From the NCBI GenBank assembly GCA_026770585.1, contig MU646410.1, forward strand, positions 26,703-36,766: a stretch of 10,064 nucleotides of DNA, given 5' to 3'. The DNA comes from Baffinella frigidus. Taxonomy: Eukaryota; Cryptophyceae; Cryptomonadales; Baffinellaceae. Both the position numbers and the translations under genes were made by a program. Positions 1-6,181 of the stretch are shown one piece after another. Under the pieces are notes generated by a model. That model worked only from the letters and a program-made list of their open reading frames with translations. It had not been told where the DNA came from and ran no database searches. The first letter of the stretch is position 1, and the number at the start of each line of letters is the position of its first letter.

Positions 1-82
1 TTCAGGGTTTAGGGTTTAGGGTTTAGGGTTTAGGGTTTAGGGTTTAGGGTTTGCGGTGCAGTGTTGAGGGTTGAGGGTTCAC
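1..82 (-). repeat. Telomere-like (CCCTAAA)n tract inside intron 2 of the ankyrin gene
   Basis: On the plus strand this is an uninterrupted run of TTTAGGG units (about 7-51), followed by the degenerate forms GTGTTGAGGG and TTGAGGG. On the minus strand it starts GTGAACCCTC immediately after the ankyrin exon at 83-127, so it reads as the 5' part of an intron whose sense strand is C-rich. It could instead be a true chromosome end reached at the window edge. The abutting splice donor and the similar internal tracts elsewhere favour an intronic location. Confidence 0.7.
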
Positions 83-127
83 CAGATGACCTCTGTGCGC
101 AGCAGAATGTAGTGGCGTCCGGTCATG
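83..127 (-). CDS. Ankyrin-repeat protein, exon 2 (partial gene)
   Basis: A 45-nt, 15-codon exon on the minus strand reading HDRTPLHSAAHRGHL. This is the beta-hairpin and first helix of an ankyrin repeat (consensus DGxTPLHxAAxxGHxxVV), with TPLH and GH intact. The 3' splice site just upstream is strong: a run of CT dinucleotides ending in CAG, the complement of 128-141. The 5' splice site is CTG|GTGAACCC. Joined in phase 0 to the exon at 433-534, it gives a continuous ankyrin sequence, EEKDE then HDRTPLH, with the intron falling in the loop before the hairpin. Ankyrin repeats are protein-binding scaffolds, so no specific partner can be named. The second helix and further repeats should lie beyond the left edge. 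Exon identity is seen in the sequence; the splice model is inferred. Confidence 0.75.
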
Positions 128-432
128 CTGAGAGAGAGAGTCATAGTGCGAGTCAGAGATAGTCAGAGAGAGAGAGCGAGCGTTGAGATTGCCAGTCTGT
201 ACACTCCGGAAACTATGCTTGAGTTGGATGCGGTCGCATAGAGAATTAGTGCAAGCCCCCCCCATCTGACCACCTGGCGCTGAACCCTCCTTCCTCCTCG
301 GTTCAAACGACTCGACGTTTCCTGGATCGCACACACTAAGCAGCATTCACACCTTCACAACCCCTCCACCATGTCCAACCAAAAACCACACCACACTGCA
401 ACTGCAACGCTCGTCCCCGCCGCGTGTCCCAC
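128..432 (-). other. Intron 1 of the ankyrin gene
   Basis: A 305-bp intron with donor GAG|GTGGGA at 432 and acceptor CTCTCAG|CAT ending at 128. The 3' part is rich in CT dinucleotides (GA on the plus strand, 129-180) and serves as the polypyrimidine tract. Reading through it instead would replace the conserved TPLH motif with GHAAGTSVAV, so splicing is the better model. No other gene-like content is seen. Confidence 0.65.
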
Positions 433-534
433 CTCATCTTTCTCCTCGATGTTGGCGCGAGCCTTGATGAGCTTCTGCACCTCCTCCACATCTCCAAATC
501 GAGATGCCGACCTCAGCTCCCCGTACGTCGGCAT
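433..534 (-). CDS. Ankyrin-repeat protein, exon 1 (5' end)
   Basis: Minus-strand exon whose 34 codons run from MPTYGELRSASRFGDVEE to ARANIEEKDE, a near-canonical ankyrin helix-turn-helix: L-x-x-A-x-x-G-D-V-E-E-V-Q-K-L-I then a loop. The last codon GAG is followed by a GTGGGA donor. The ATG at 534 fits the usual N-terminal entry of ankyrin proteins. However, the frame stays open upstream to an in-frame ATG at 672, which would add 46 residues beginning METAAVQW that are Ser/Ala/Cys-rich and unlike ankyrin. That stretch may be 5' UTR, a leader or an N-terminal extension. The product is probably a soluble protein-interaction scaffold; partner and location are unknown. The gene continues off the left edge. 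Confidence 0.75.
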
Positions 535-1060
535 CTCGCCAGCCTGGGCACCAGAGGGAGACAGCGTCACGCAGGGAAACGTTGTACTCAGCACCGAGCA
601 AGCACGAGGTGCTCCTCTCGATGAGCTGCGGCAAGAAAAACAGTCCAACCATTGCACTGCGGCGGTTTCCATGATAGCGACGGGGCGAGGCACCAGAGAG
701 AAGAGAGGGGCCACCTAATTTAGCCACCCCCTCTCCGCGCCTACCCAACCATTGAGAGGGGGAGAGGGAAAAGGGGAAAGGGTAGTAGATATAGAGCCAG
801 GCGAAGCACGGGGCTGTGGGCCGCGCGAATCCGACTGTGTTGATCGATCGGCCAGGGTGCTCGTGCGGGGTGAGGTCAGGGCTGGCAGCGCGCTCAAGGG
901 AACCAGGATAGCGGTGGGGGGAGGCACCAGAGAGAAGAGAGGGGGGCAGAGAGGGGGAGAGGGGAAAGGGGAAAGGGGAGCAGAGCTAGAGCCAGGCGCG
1001 GAACGGGGCTGTTGGCCGCTCGATCCGACCGTGTTGGGCTGCTCGGCCAGGGTGCTTTGA
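535..1060. repeat. Upstream region of the ankyrin gene with imperfect tandem duplication
   Basis: Two related units of roughly 150-200 bp lie here, about 677-868 and 909-1052. They share AGGCACCAGAGAGAAGAGAG (690-709 and 922-941), a G/A-rich block (GGGGGAGAGGG), AGAGCCAGGCG, and a CGGCCAGGGTGCT end. A long open frame on either strand here is repetitive and low in complexity, so I treat it as a by-product of the duplication. The first unit overlaps the region just 5' of the possible upstream ATG of the ankyrin gene, so the duplication may have copied promoter sequence. Confidence 0.6.
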
Positions 1061-1357
1061 TCTCCCGCCAATCTAATCTCCCGCCAGATTTTCTGAATTG
1101 AGTCTTTCTAAAACTTCCCGATCACATTCGCGACCCCGTTAAGAGACGTTTGAATGGACATATTGACAAACGTGGTCAACACCATGTCGGTCACGTCCAC
1201 GCTGTCACGCTGGAGCGACGGCGGCGCGTGGCGCGGGCGCCACTCAATGGACGCACAAGGATCTCCCGCCGTTTCCCTGAATTTAGTCTTTCTAAAACTG
1301 TCCCTGGACACATTCGAGACCTTCTGCGACCTCGTTGAGGCGTTTTAATGGACATAC
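1061..1357. repeat. ~100-bp direct repeat pair with TCTCCCGCC boxes upstream of the 1464 gene
   Basis: Segments about 1076-1170 and 1261-1357 align. Both carry ATCTCCCGCC, a CTGAATT(T/G)AGTCTTTCTAAAACT block, CACATTCG(C/A)GAC, a GACC(C/T)CGTT block and a terminal AATGGACATA. TCTCCCGCC occurs at 1061, 1077, 1262 and again at 1642 inside the coding sequence. TCCCGCC resembles the E2F/DP core, but that is resemblance only. A 64-codon open frame, 1154-1348, runs across the second copy (MDILTNVVNT start). I do not recognise its product and do not call it a gene. The region may serve as the promoter of the downstream gene. Confidence 0.5.
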
Positions 1358-1463
1358 TTCATGAAAGGACGCGACCAACAGATTTTTTTCCTTTTGTCAT
1401 TTTTTCGACCGAGGTAAAACGGTCAGGACAAGTTTTGCCTATTTTTGTGACCCGATTTTGATA

Positions 1464-1829
1464 ATGATGCGTGTCCTTCCCTTCCGTGGCGCCCACACGG
1501 CGCTGAGGGCCGCCGCCACCCGCGTGGTGCCACGCGCCGCCGTCGCCGCCTTCCCCTGCACAACTTTCCCGGTCAAACTTCCCTGCCCCTCTCACGGGTA
1601 CATTTTTGGTCGCGCTGGAGTCGCGGCTGGACTGCGTGCATTCTCCCGCCAGAGCGACGACGACAACCACGCGAACCAGTGCAACCCGAACAACGATGAG
1701 TACTGGGACAGCCGCGACATGGATAACCCCGCGGATGACGAGCCCGACAACGACGACGACCACGACTACGACAACGACAACCATGCCAACCAGATGAACC
1801 CGTACAACGATGAGTATGCGGGGAAGTAA
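1464..1829 (+). CDS. Small acidic protein with organelle-type presequence and repeated NHANQ motif
   Basis: Uninterrupted ATG-to-TAA frame of about 121 residues; the start may be either of the tandem ATGs at 1464 and 1467. Residues about 1-60 hold many Arg, Ala and Ser and almost no acidic residues (RVLPFRGAHTALRAAATRVV) and end in LRAFSRQ, typical of a mitochondrial or other organelle presequence. The remainder is very acidic and Asn-rich, with DNHANQ-type motifs twice: NHANQCNPNNDEYWDSR and NHANQMNPYNDEY, separated by an Asp/Asn-rich linker of (D/N)-(D/N)-H/Y runs. I recall similar N-Q-x-N-P-N-N-x-x-Y-W-x-S-R motifs in small proteins of unknown function, but could not check. No transmembrane segment is seen. 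Upstream lie the TCTCCCGCC repeats, and nothing suggests an operon. The function is unknown, and organelle targeting is an inference from composition. Confidence 0.6.
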   Translation: MMRVLPFRGAHTALRAAATRVVPRAAVAAFPCTTFPVKLPCPSHGYIFGRAGVAAGLRAFSRQSDDDNHANQCNPNNDEYWDSRDMDNPADDEPDNDDDHDYDNDNHANQMNPYNDEYAGK

Positions 1830-2110
1830 GGATGCATATGGTATCGTCGAGAGCTCGTGCGCGGCCGCGCGTGCACACCGTGAACCTTCTGAGCGTAGCT
1901 CTCGACGTTGAGTGGATCTTAGGTTCAGCTTCCAGGTTCCCGGGGGGTTGATTTTCAACCCTAGGCGCAAGGCTCCTCTCTTCCAAGGAGCGATGTCAAA
2001 GGTGAGAGAAAGAAGGAGAGATGGAGAACGCGCGAGAGAGAGAGGTGGGTGAGGGGGGGGGAGAGAGAGAAAGCGCGCGAGAGATAGACGCTATGTGTTT
2101 GAATACTCAC
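1830..2110. other. Non-coding stretch with GA-rich low complexity
   Basis: 1830-1990 has no convincing coding sequence. 1995-2090 is dominated by GA/GAGAGA runs interrupted by CGCGCGAGAG. On the minus strand this becomes a long CT tract that lies just inside the candidate donor of the exon at 2111-2361. It could therefore be the pyrimidine-rich part of that intron. Confidence 0.5.
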
Positions 2111-2361
2111 TCGCAGCATGCCCGCGTCTGTTCCACGATTGTGCTGTGATCAACAAATGGTGCTCTGAAAGTTGTGGGTGCAATGGGCTTCTGCCCTCGC
2201 GTCCCCCCCTGCTCTGAGCTTTGGCACTCAAGTCTTGGCGAATGAGCACGCCCTCCAGCACCCTGCCATGCGTCTCTGACCGTATCCATTTTCATCTCGG
2301 ACGATAACTGAATCAGTTCCTTTTCAATAGGAGTTTGAATAGGAGAAATTAGGTGGGACAT
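2111..2361 (-). CDS. Candidate first exon of an unrecognised gene
   Basis: Minus-strand frame starting at ATG 2361 (MSHLISPIQTPIEKELIQLS) with a plausibly helical N-terminus and a more polar, Gly/Gln-rich middle. It reaches a GTGAGT donor at 2110 (CTGCGA|GTGAGTATTC), the best 5' splice consensus in the window. The exon would be 251 nt and end in phase 2; without splicing it stops at once (TGA). A CT-rich tract follows on the minus strand, as expected for a 3' splice region, but I could not identify a convincing next exon. The start codon lies among short inverted repeats, so a chance frame within a repeat is possible. No homologue is recognised. Confidence 0.3.
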
Positions 2362-2420
2362 AGTAAATCGAATTAGGCCTCCTAATTGAAGTGAAAACGC
2401 TAATAGAGAACTGATTCAGT
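2307..2420. repeat. Short inverted repeats around the candidate exon start
   Basis: ACTGAATCAGTTC at 2307-2319 is the exact reverse complement of GAACTGATTCAGT at 2408-2420. An internal near-palindrome, AATTAGGCCTCCTAATT, lies near 2374-2390. The arrangement resembles a small MITE-like remnant about 114 bp long. No flanking target-site duplication was identified. Confidence 0.45.
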
Positions 2421-2485
2421 CATCTTTTGACGTAAATTTGCTTCGCGAGAGCACAGACGCACCTCTCTCTACCGAAAAGCCTAGT

Positions 2486-2605
2486 ACAGGGGTACCTCGC
2501 TCATAAGAAACCGCCCACCCCCCTAGGACCACCATAGGGCCCTAGGCGTGGTCCTACTGTAGGGTCCTAGGGGGGGGCGGTTTCTTATGAGCGAGGTACC
2601 CCTGT
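2486..2605. repeat. 120-bp foldback element with perfect 30-bp arms
   Basis: Arm 2486-2515 begins ACAGGGGTACCTCGCTCATA and arm 2576-2605 is its exact reverse complement. The 60-bp centre continues the pairing with a small bulge (CCCCCCTAGGACC against GGTCCTAGGGGGG) and ends in GGACCAC/GTGGTCC, so nearly the whole unit can fold into one hairpin. There is no room for a transposase, so it is a non-autonomous foldback, a MITE-like element or a structured RNA locus. The arm start ACAGGGGTACCTCGC recurs at 3042-3056 directly before the telomere-like tract. Confidence 0.8.
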
Positions 2606-3057
2606 CAAGGTTTCTCTCAGAGAGCGGCCCTGGCGGGCCCGCCTCGCAGCGAGAGGTCCATTGCAGTTTCCCACAAAAAACTGGTGCGTATGAGACTGGC
2701 TGATTGGTTCGTAGAGGATATTTAGCGCGACTGTATTTGGGGTGCGTCGTCCTGACATGGGGCCTTGGTCCCACGGCCCCTCAGACGACCTTGCTCTTCC
2801 TCTCCTTCCAGCACTAAAAGGACAGGCCTCTCGCCCCGAGACAGGCCCGATGTTTGATACGCCGAAGCAAGGGGCTCACATTGATCCTAAGCCTCTGTCC
2901 CGATGCGGGCCTATTGCCCCGAGGGGGGGCCGTCCTAAGTCTCCGTCCCGAGGCGGGCCCGTCTTCGCCCCGAGGCGGGCCCGTCCCAGGACGCCGTCCT
3001 CACTCGCAACCAAGCACCACCCCCGCCTACCTCGTCGCGCTACAGGGGTACCTCGCA
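2606..3057. repeat. GC-rich gene-free stretch with repeated GAGGCGGGCCCGTC motif
   Basis: GAGGCGGGCCCGTC occurs exactly at 2950-2963 and 2972-2985, with degenerate relatives around 2833-2935 (CCCGATGCGGGCC, CCCGAGGGGGGGCC). Close copies recur at 5716-5729 and 5960-5973. A 114-codon open frame here is Pro/Arg/Gly-rich and arises from these repeats, so I do not call it. The segment ends in CTACAGGGGTACCTCGC at 3040-3056, which adjoins the telomere-like tract. Confidence 0.5.
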
Positions 3058-3270
3058 GGGTTCAGGGTTTGGGGTTCAGGGTTTAGGGTTTAGGGTTTAG
3101 GGTTTATGGTTTAGGGTTTAGGGTTTAGGGTTTATGGTTTGGGGTTCAAGGTTTAGGGTTTAGGGTTTAGGGTTTAGGGTTTAGGGTTTAGGGTTTAGGG
3201 TTTAGGGTGTACTGTTTAGGGTTTAGGGTTTAGGGTTTAGGGTGTACGGTTTAGGGTTTAGGGTTGAGGG
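3058..3270 (+). repeat. Interstitial telomere-like TTTAGGG tract, ~210 bp
   Basis: Around thirty TTTAGGG or near-TTTAGGG units are read on the plus strand, with variants TTCAGGG, TTTGGGG, TTTATGG and GTGTACGG. It is flanked by non-telomeric DNA on both sides, so it is interstitial here. The G-rich strand is plus, which can form G-quadruplexes. In the confident introns of this window the C-rich strand is sense, so by analogy this tract might be an intron of a minus-strand gene. No flanking exon was found to support that. Confidence 0.9.
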
Positions 3271-3298
3271 GTTAGTTGGTTTTCGCGCGCAGCCCACC

Positions 3299-3720
3299 CT
3301 TTAGGTCCTTGTTGATTGAAATGCTCCCAACGTAGGTGAACACACGTTGCCGACGTGTTCGCCTCGTCGGGCGGAGGCACGAGGCAGAGCGTGGCGAGGG
3401 AGGCCCTTCCACAAAGGGGGGGGGGGGATAAAGGGCGCACAAGGCCTCATCTCCACCAACCCTCTGCATGGCGTTTCTACAAACAAGTTCCAGTGTCTGA
3501 CTATGGTGGAAGTTAAGAGAACCTAAAGGAACCAAAGGTCGGTCGGAGCAAATTGACGTAAAACACCAGGTCTCCTCTCCAGTGCAGAGGCTCTTGACGA
3601 GTGCCTAAAGGGTATCCATAAATGGGAGTGTGAAGGTATACGGAAAGTTCCCATGCTCACACACACACACCAGGATCACGAGTCAGCTGAAGGCCCATGG
3701 CATCCCATCGTTAAGCTCGT
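3299..3720. repeat. Diverged copies of the dispersed TTTAGGTCC repeat family
   Basis: CTTTAGGTCCTTG at 3300 and CTCCCAACGTAGGTGAACAC at 3324-3343 resemble the units at 4250-5655. 3467-3538 (GCATGGCGTTTCTAC to AACCTAAAGGAACC) matches the reverse complement of 4358-4425. 3580-3720 (CCAGTGCAGAGGCTC, GTGTGAAGGTATAC, CCATGCTCACACACAC, AGTCAGC, CATGGCATCCCA) matches the tail of the units ending at 4704 and 5655. Included are a G11-12 run at about 3416-3427 and a CA dinucleotide run at 3660-3672. No coding sequence is seen. Confidence 0.6.
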
Positions 3721-4249
3721 AGGAGCTCCAACCAAGGATACCTTAGATGTCAAATCAAACCAATGTAGAGGTTTCCCCCAATGCACGGAAGTCAGCAAAG
3801 CTGAGAAAAACACGATTCCAAAAGGTGAAAGGGATTGTGTGGGGGTGTGAGGTGAGATCAGCCAGACATCAAAGATGAAAGGATAAAAAGGTGGTGTAGG
3901 GGTTTTCCCCAATGTGCAGAAGCCCGCAAAGTTAAGGGCAATCCAAGCGTCAGAAAGCAACAACAGCAAGACACCAAAACAAATAAGGCTGTAGAGAGAT
4001 TGATAATTTATTGCCAAACAGCCAGCGTCAGTGTCGCACATACTACGCACTGTGCCATTACTGTACCCCGTGTCAGCCGCTCATTCGAGCATTTTTCAAA
4101 TGGATTCTAACTCCACCTCCTACCTAAATGTGGCTGTACAATGTGTAGCTGTACAGAAGACACATGGAGAGCGTCTCGTCTCCGTTAGGGTCTACCTAGG
4201 TACAACTACTTTTAGAGATTCGCCTCCACCTACAGTTCCGCGCACAAGT
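3721..4249. other. Gene-free stretch with a local direct duplication
   Basis: GTAGAGGTTTCCCCCAATGC at 3765-3784 with its following AGTCAGCAAAGCTGAG recurs, diverged, at about 3894-3935 (GTGTAGGGGTTTTCCCCAATG, CCGCAAAGTTAAG), spaced about 130 bp. A minus-strand frame through here contains one hydrophobic stretch near its start, but it spans the duplication and has no recognisable domain, so it is not called. 3936-4249 holds nothing else I can support. Confidence 0.4.
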
Positions 4250-4704
4250 CCTTCAGGTCCTTGAGGTTTTGATTTCTCCAAACGTATCCCAACGACATGC
4301 CTTTCTGCAGAAAAGGTCTGCAGAAAAAGCATTTTTGCTTCCGGATCGTCCTTTAGGTCCTTTAAGTTCTTTCAACTCCCACCACAGGCGAACACCGGAA
4401 CTTGTTCTGCAGAAAAGCCATGCTTCCTTTCGGATCACATTCAGGCCCCCCGGTGCAGAGGACGTCCTTTAGGTCCTTTAGGTTTTAATTTCTCCCAACA
4501 TGGCCCAACGACACGCCCTTCCGTAGACAAAATCTGCCGAGAAAGCATTTCGCTTTCGGATCACTTTTAGCTCTCCAGTGCAGAGACTCGTGAAGAGGGG
4601 ATACAGGGTGGCTCTGTTGGGGTGGGTGAAGGTATACCAATTGGTGACCATGCTCATACACACACCGAACGCAAGTCAGCCTTTATGAGGCTCATGGTAT
4701 CCCA
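4250..4704 (+). repeat. Dispersed repeat family: tandem units of two related types
   Basis: Units begin TCCTTTAGGTCCTTTAGGTT and continue with CTCCCAACAT. Type A, at about 4250-4348 and 4465-4704, has CCCAACGACACGCCCTTCCG, a GCAGAAAAAGCATTTTTGC block and a CGGATC block. Type B, 4349-4461, has CACAGGCGAACACCGGAACT and GAAAAGCCATGCTTCC. The second A unit runs on into a long tail: CTCTCCAGTGCAGAGACTCG, GGTGGGTGAAGGTATAC, CATGCTCATACACACACCGA, AAGTCAGCC and CTCATGGTATCCCA. No transposase or reverse transcriptase frame is visible. This may be a non-autonomous element or a decayed satellite-like array. Confidence 0.7.
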
Positions 4705-4790
4705 CCTTTAGGTCCTTGAGGTTCTTCGAGCTCCCAACATAGGCGGACACCGGAACTGGTTCCGTAGAAAGGCCATGCTTGAGGTCCTTT
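4705..4790 (+). repeat. Type B unit of the dispersed repeat, truncated
   Basis: CCTTTAGGTCCTTGAGGTTC is followed by CTCCCAACATAGGCGGACAC, CGGAACTGGTTCCGTAGAAA and GGCCATGCTTGAGGTCC. It matches the type B unit at 4349-4461 but ends early at a new TCCTTTAGGTT. Confidence 0.6.
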
Positions 4791-4970
4791 AGGTTACACA
4801 CCTCAGCGCCCGTCTTGTTTGTCGAAATTGCTGGAATTGAGGCTCATGACCTGCCCAGGTCAGTTAGGAACAACTTTTTCGAGCTGGGGCCCGGCAAGAA
4901 ACTGCCACTACCCATATTGAGGAAGATTCACCAAGGTTTTACCCGCCGATTTCAAAACCCGGAAAACCGG
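4791..4970. other. Unassigned segment between repeat copies
   Basis: An open frame crosses this stretch (LFVEIAGIEAHDLP, FFELGPGKKLPLP, KIHQGFTRRFQ) and then enters the inverted repeat at 4971. The composition is protein-like, but I recognise no domain and see no splice signals. The block TTTTTCGAGCTGGGGCCCGG at 4874-4893 resembles TTTTTCGATCTGGGTCCCGG at 6070-6089, suggesting shared repeat sequence. Confidence 0.25.
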
Positions 4971-5074
4971 AAACGCGATCCGATGGCAAAAATGCTTTCT
5001 CTGCAGTCCTTTCTACGGATGGGCGTGTCGTTGGCATATGTTGGGCGAAATTAAAACCTAAAGGACCTAAAGGA
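4971..5074 (-). repeat. Inverted copy of the type A unit (left arm of a 104-bp inverted repeat)
   Basis: The reverse complement of 4971-5074 aligns with 5242-5345 over 104 bp without gaps and with only about four mismatches by eye. It is in the opposite orientation to every neighbouring A unit. With the 5242 copy it forms a large potential hairpin with a spacer of about 167 bp, which itself contains another, direct A copy. Confidence 0.8.
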
Positions 5075-5150
5075 ACACTTTTTGGTCGGTCCACACATTT
5101 TTGCCCAGCCCGGGGCGACTGTGTGTGGACGAGGCGGAGCGAGAACGGCC

Positions 5151-5233
5151 TTAAATGCTCCCAACATATGCCAACGACACGCCCTTCCGTAGAAAGGACT
5201 GCAGATAAAGCATTTTTGCCTTCGGATCGCGTT
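5151..5233 (+). repeat. Type A repeat unit, shortened at its 5' end
   Basis: Begins TTAAATGCTCCCAACATATG, then CCAACGACACGCCCTTCCGT and AGAAAGGACTGCAGATAAAG to CGGATCGCGTTTCG. It lacks the TCCTTTAGGT lead and abuts the next unit. A small hairpin with 9-bp arms (5089-5097 and 5122-5130, GTCCACACA) lies just upstream. Confidence 0.7.
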
Positions 5234-5241
5234 TCGTCTGA

Positions 5242-5385
5242 TCCTTTAGGTCCTTTAGGTTTTAATTTCTCCCAACATATGCCAACGACACGCCCTTCCG
5301 TAGAAAGGACTGCAGAGAAAGCATTTTTGCTTTCGGATCGCGTTTAGCTTTCCAGTGCAGAGGCTCGTGAAGAGGGGATAGATCT
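5242..5385 (+). repeat. Type A repeat unit (right arm of the 104-bp inverted repeat)
   Basis: Full A core from TCCTTTAGGTCCTTTAGGTT to CGGATCGCGTTTAGC, followed by the tail segment CCAGTGCAGAGGCTCGTGAA and GAGGGGATAG. It is the best match to the inverted copy at 4971-5074. The open frame reading through this and the preceding unit repeats itself and is not a gene. Confidence 0.75.
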
Positions 5386-5404
5386 ACGTGGGTGGTTCTA
5401 TTAA

Positions 5405-5655
5405 GCTCCTTGAGGTCCTTTAGGTTTTAAATGCTCCCAACATGGCCCAACGACACGCCTTTCCGTAGAAAAGATCTGCTGAAAAAGCATTTTTGCTTTC
5501 GGATCGCGTTTAGCTCTCCAGTGCAGAGGCTCGTAAAGAGGGGATAGTGGGTGGCTCTGTTGGGGTGGGTGAAGGTATGCGACATCGCTCCCATGCTCAC
5601 TTACACGCACCGAACCCAAGTCAGCCTCCTTTGAGGCTCATGGTATCCCATGGTT
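5405..5655 (+). repeat. Type A repeat unit with full tail
   Basis: Starts GCTCCTTGAGGTCCTTTAGG and runs through CCAACGACACGCCTTTCCGT, GCATTTTTGCTTTCGGATCG, CCAGTGCAGAGGCTCGTAAA, GGCTCTGTTGGGGTGGGTGA, CCATGCTCAC and AAGTCAGCC to CTCATGGTATCCCA. It is nearly co-linear with 4465-4704, which defines the full-length unit as roughly 240-250 bp. Confidence 0.75.
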
Positions 5656-5708
5656 GAAGTTTAAGAGCTTCAATCACGTACCCCACTTATTGACAAGGCG
5701 AGATTTCC

Positions 5709-6060
5709 TCGTACCGAGGCGGGCCCGCCCAGGGGCAAAAAATAGAATATTGAAAAATTGAACTGAACTTTTCCGCGGAGGAGGAGGGTGGTGAAGCAGG
5801 CGATTTCAAGGGGAACACGATCTTCCGCCGAGACCCCAAAAAAGTTAGCGGCACTTTTGTGAAACATAATTGAAAGTTGGTCCACAAAAGTGCCTCTAAC
5901 TTTTTTGGGGTTGCGGCGGAACACCTCGAAAAACGGGCCATAAAATATTTTCGGTACCTGAGGCGGGCCCGTCCGGAGGAGAAAAAAAGAAAACAATCAA
6001 CTTTTGGCAACATTTCAAGGGACCGATGTCAACTTTTGATCTGCTTCACCACCTTCCGGA
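5709..6060. repeat. Inverted duplication with 29-bp near-perfect core arms
   Basis: Arms 5833-5861 (ACCCCAAAAAAGTTAGCGGC...) and 5883-5911 are reverse complements with one mismatch, separated by a 21-bp loop. Pairing continues outward through TTCCGCCG/CGGCGGAA. Farther out, GGTGGTGAAGCAG (about 5790) matches CTGCTTCACCACC (about 6040), so the arms are longer but one carries an insertion. GTACCGAGGCGGGCCCGCC (5712-5730) and GTACCTGAGGCGGGCCCGTC (5954-5973) sit as direct repeats about 240 bp apart on the two sides of the core. Open frames on both strands share HKSAxNFFGVxAE only because of the inverted symmetry, so they are not called. Confidence 0.7.
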
Positions 6061-6181
6061 GGAGGTGCTTTTTCGATCTGGGTCCCGGGGTCGAGCAAGT
6101 GTGCAGTCAACGAGTTTGAACGGTCAGCCGCCCCCCGCCCCGCTCACTGCGCCCAGCATCAACACCGCAGCCCGCTCTTAG
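6026..6181 (+). CDS. Short frame with an F-box-like start; possible first exon or relic
   Basis: ATG at 6026 opens a 51-codon frame starting MSTFDLLHHLPEEVLFRSGS. L-x-x-L-P-x-E-[VIL]-L is the opening signature of F-box domains (SCF ubiquitin-ligase adaptors that bind Skp1), so this could be the first few turns of one. The rest of the frame (RGRASVQSTS, then Pro-rich sequence) is not F-box. The gene would therefore have to splice soon after the LPEEVLF segment, for example at GAGGAG|GTGCTT, or else be truncated. The CTGCTTCACCACC part of this frame is shared in inverted form with 5790, which suggests repeat-derived sequence and lowers confidence. No downstream F-box exon was found. Confidence 0.2.
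   Translation: MSTFDLLHHLPEEVLFRSGSRGRASVQSTSLNGQPPPAPLTAPSINTAARS

Noticed and set aside
1-52. True chromosome end
   Set aside because: The tract abuts an ankyrin splice donor and similar tracts occur internally. A genuine telomere cannot be excluded from the window alone but is not favoured.
752-1071. Long open frames on both strands with repeated blocks
   Set aside because: They follow the tandem duplication and GA-rich composition, and show no domain.
1154-1348. Plus-strand 64-codon frame MDILTNVVNTMSV...
   Set aside because: It overlaps one member of a direct repeat whose other copy is interrupted, and I recognise no product. Kept only as a note in the repeat feature.
1359-1986. Minus-strand frames antisense to the gene at 1464-1829 with a Val-rich run
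   Set aside because: They are the antisense of the Asp/Asn codon repeats of the plus-strand gene.
2742-3093. Plus-strand Pro/Arg/Gly-rich frames ending in GFRV repeats
   Set aside because: They are produced by the GAGGCGGGCCCGTC repeats and run into the telomere-like tract, so they are composition artefacts.
3676-4050. Minus-strand frame with a hydrophobic stretch (LICFGVLLLLL)
   Set aside because: It spans a local direct duplication and repeat-family sequence, has no recognisable domain, and the outermost start is not ATG.
5670-6119. Minus- and plus-strand frames that both contain HKSAxNFFGVxAE
   Set aside because: The similarity is a consequence of the inverted repeat at 5833-5911, which encodes the same string on both strands.
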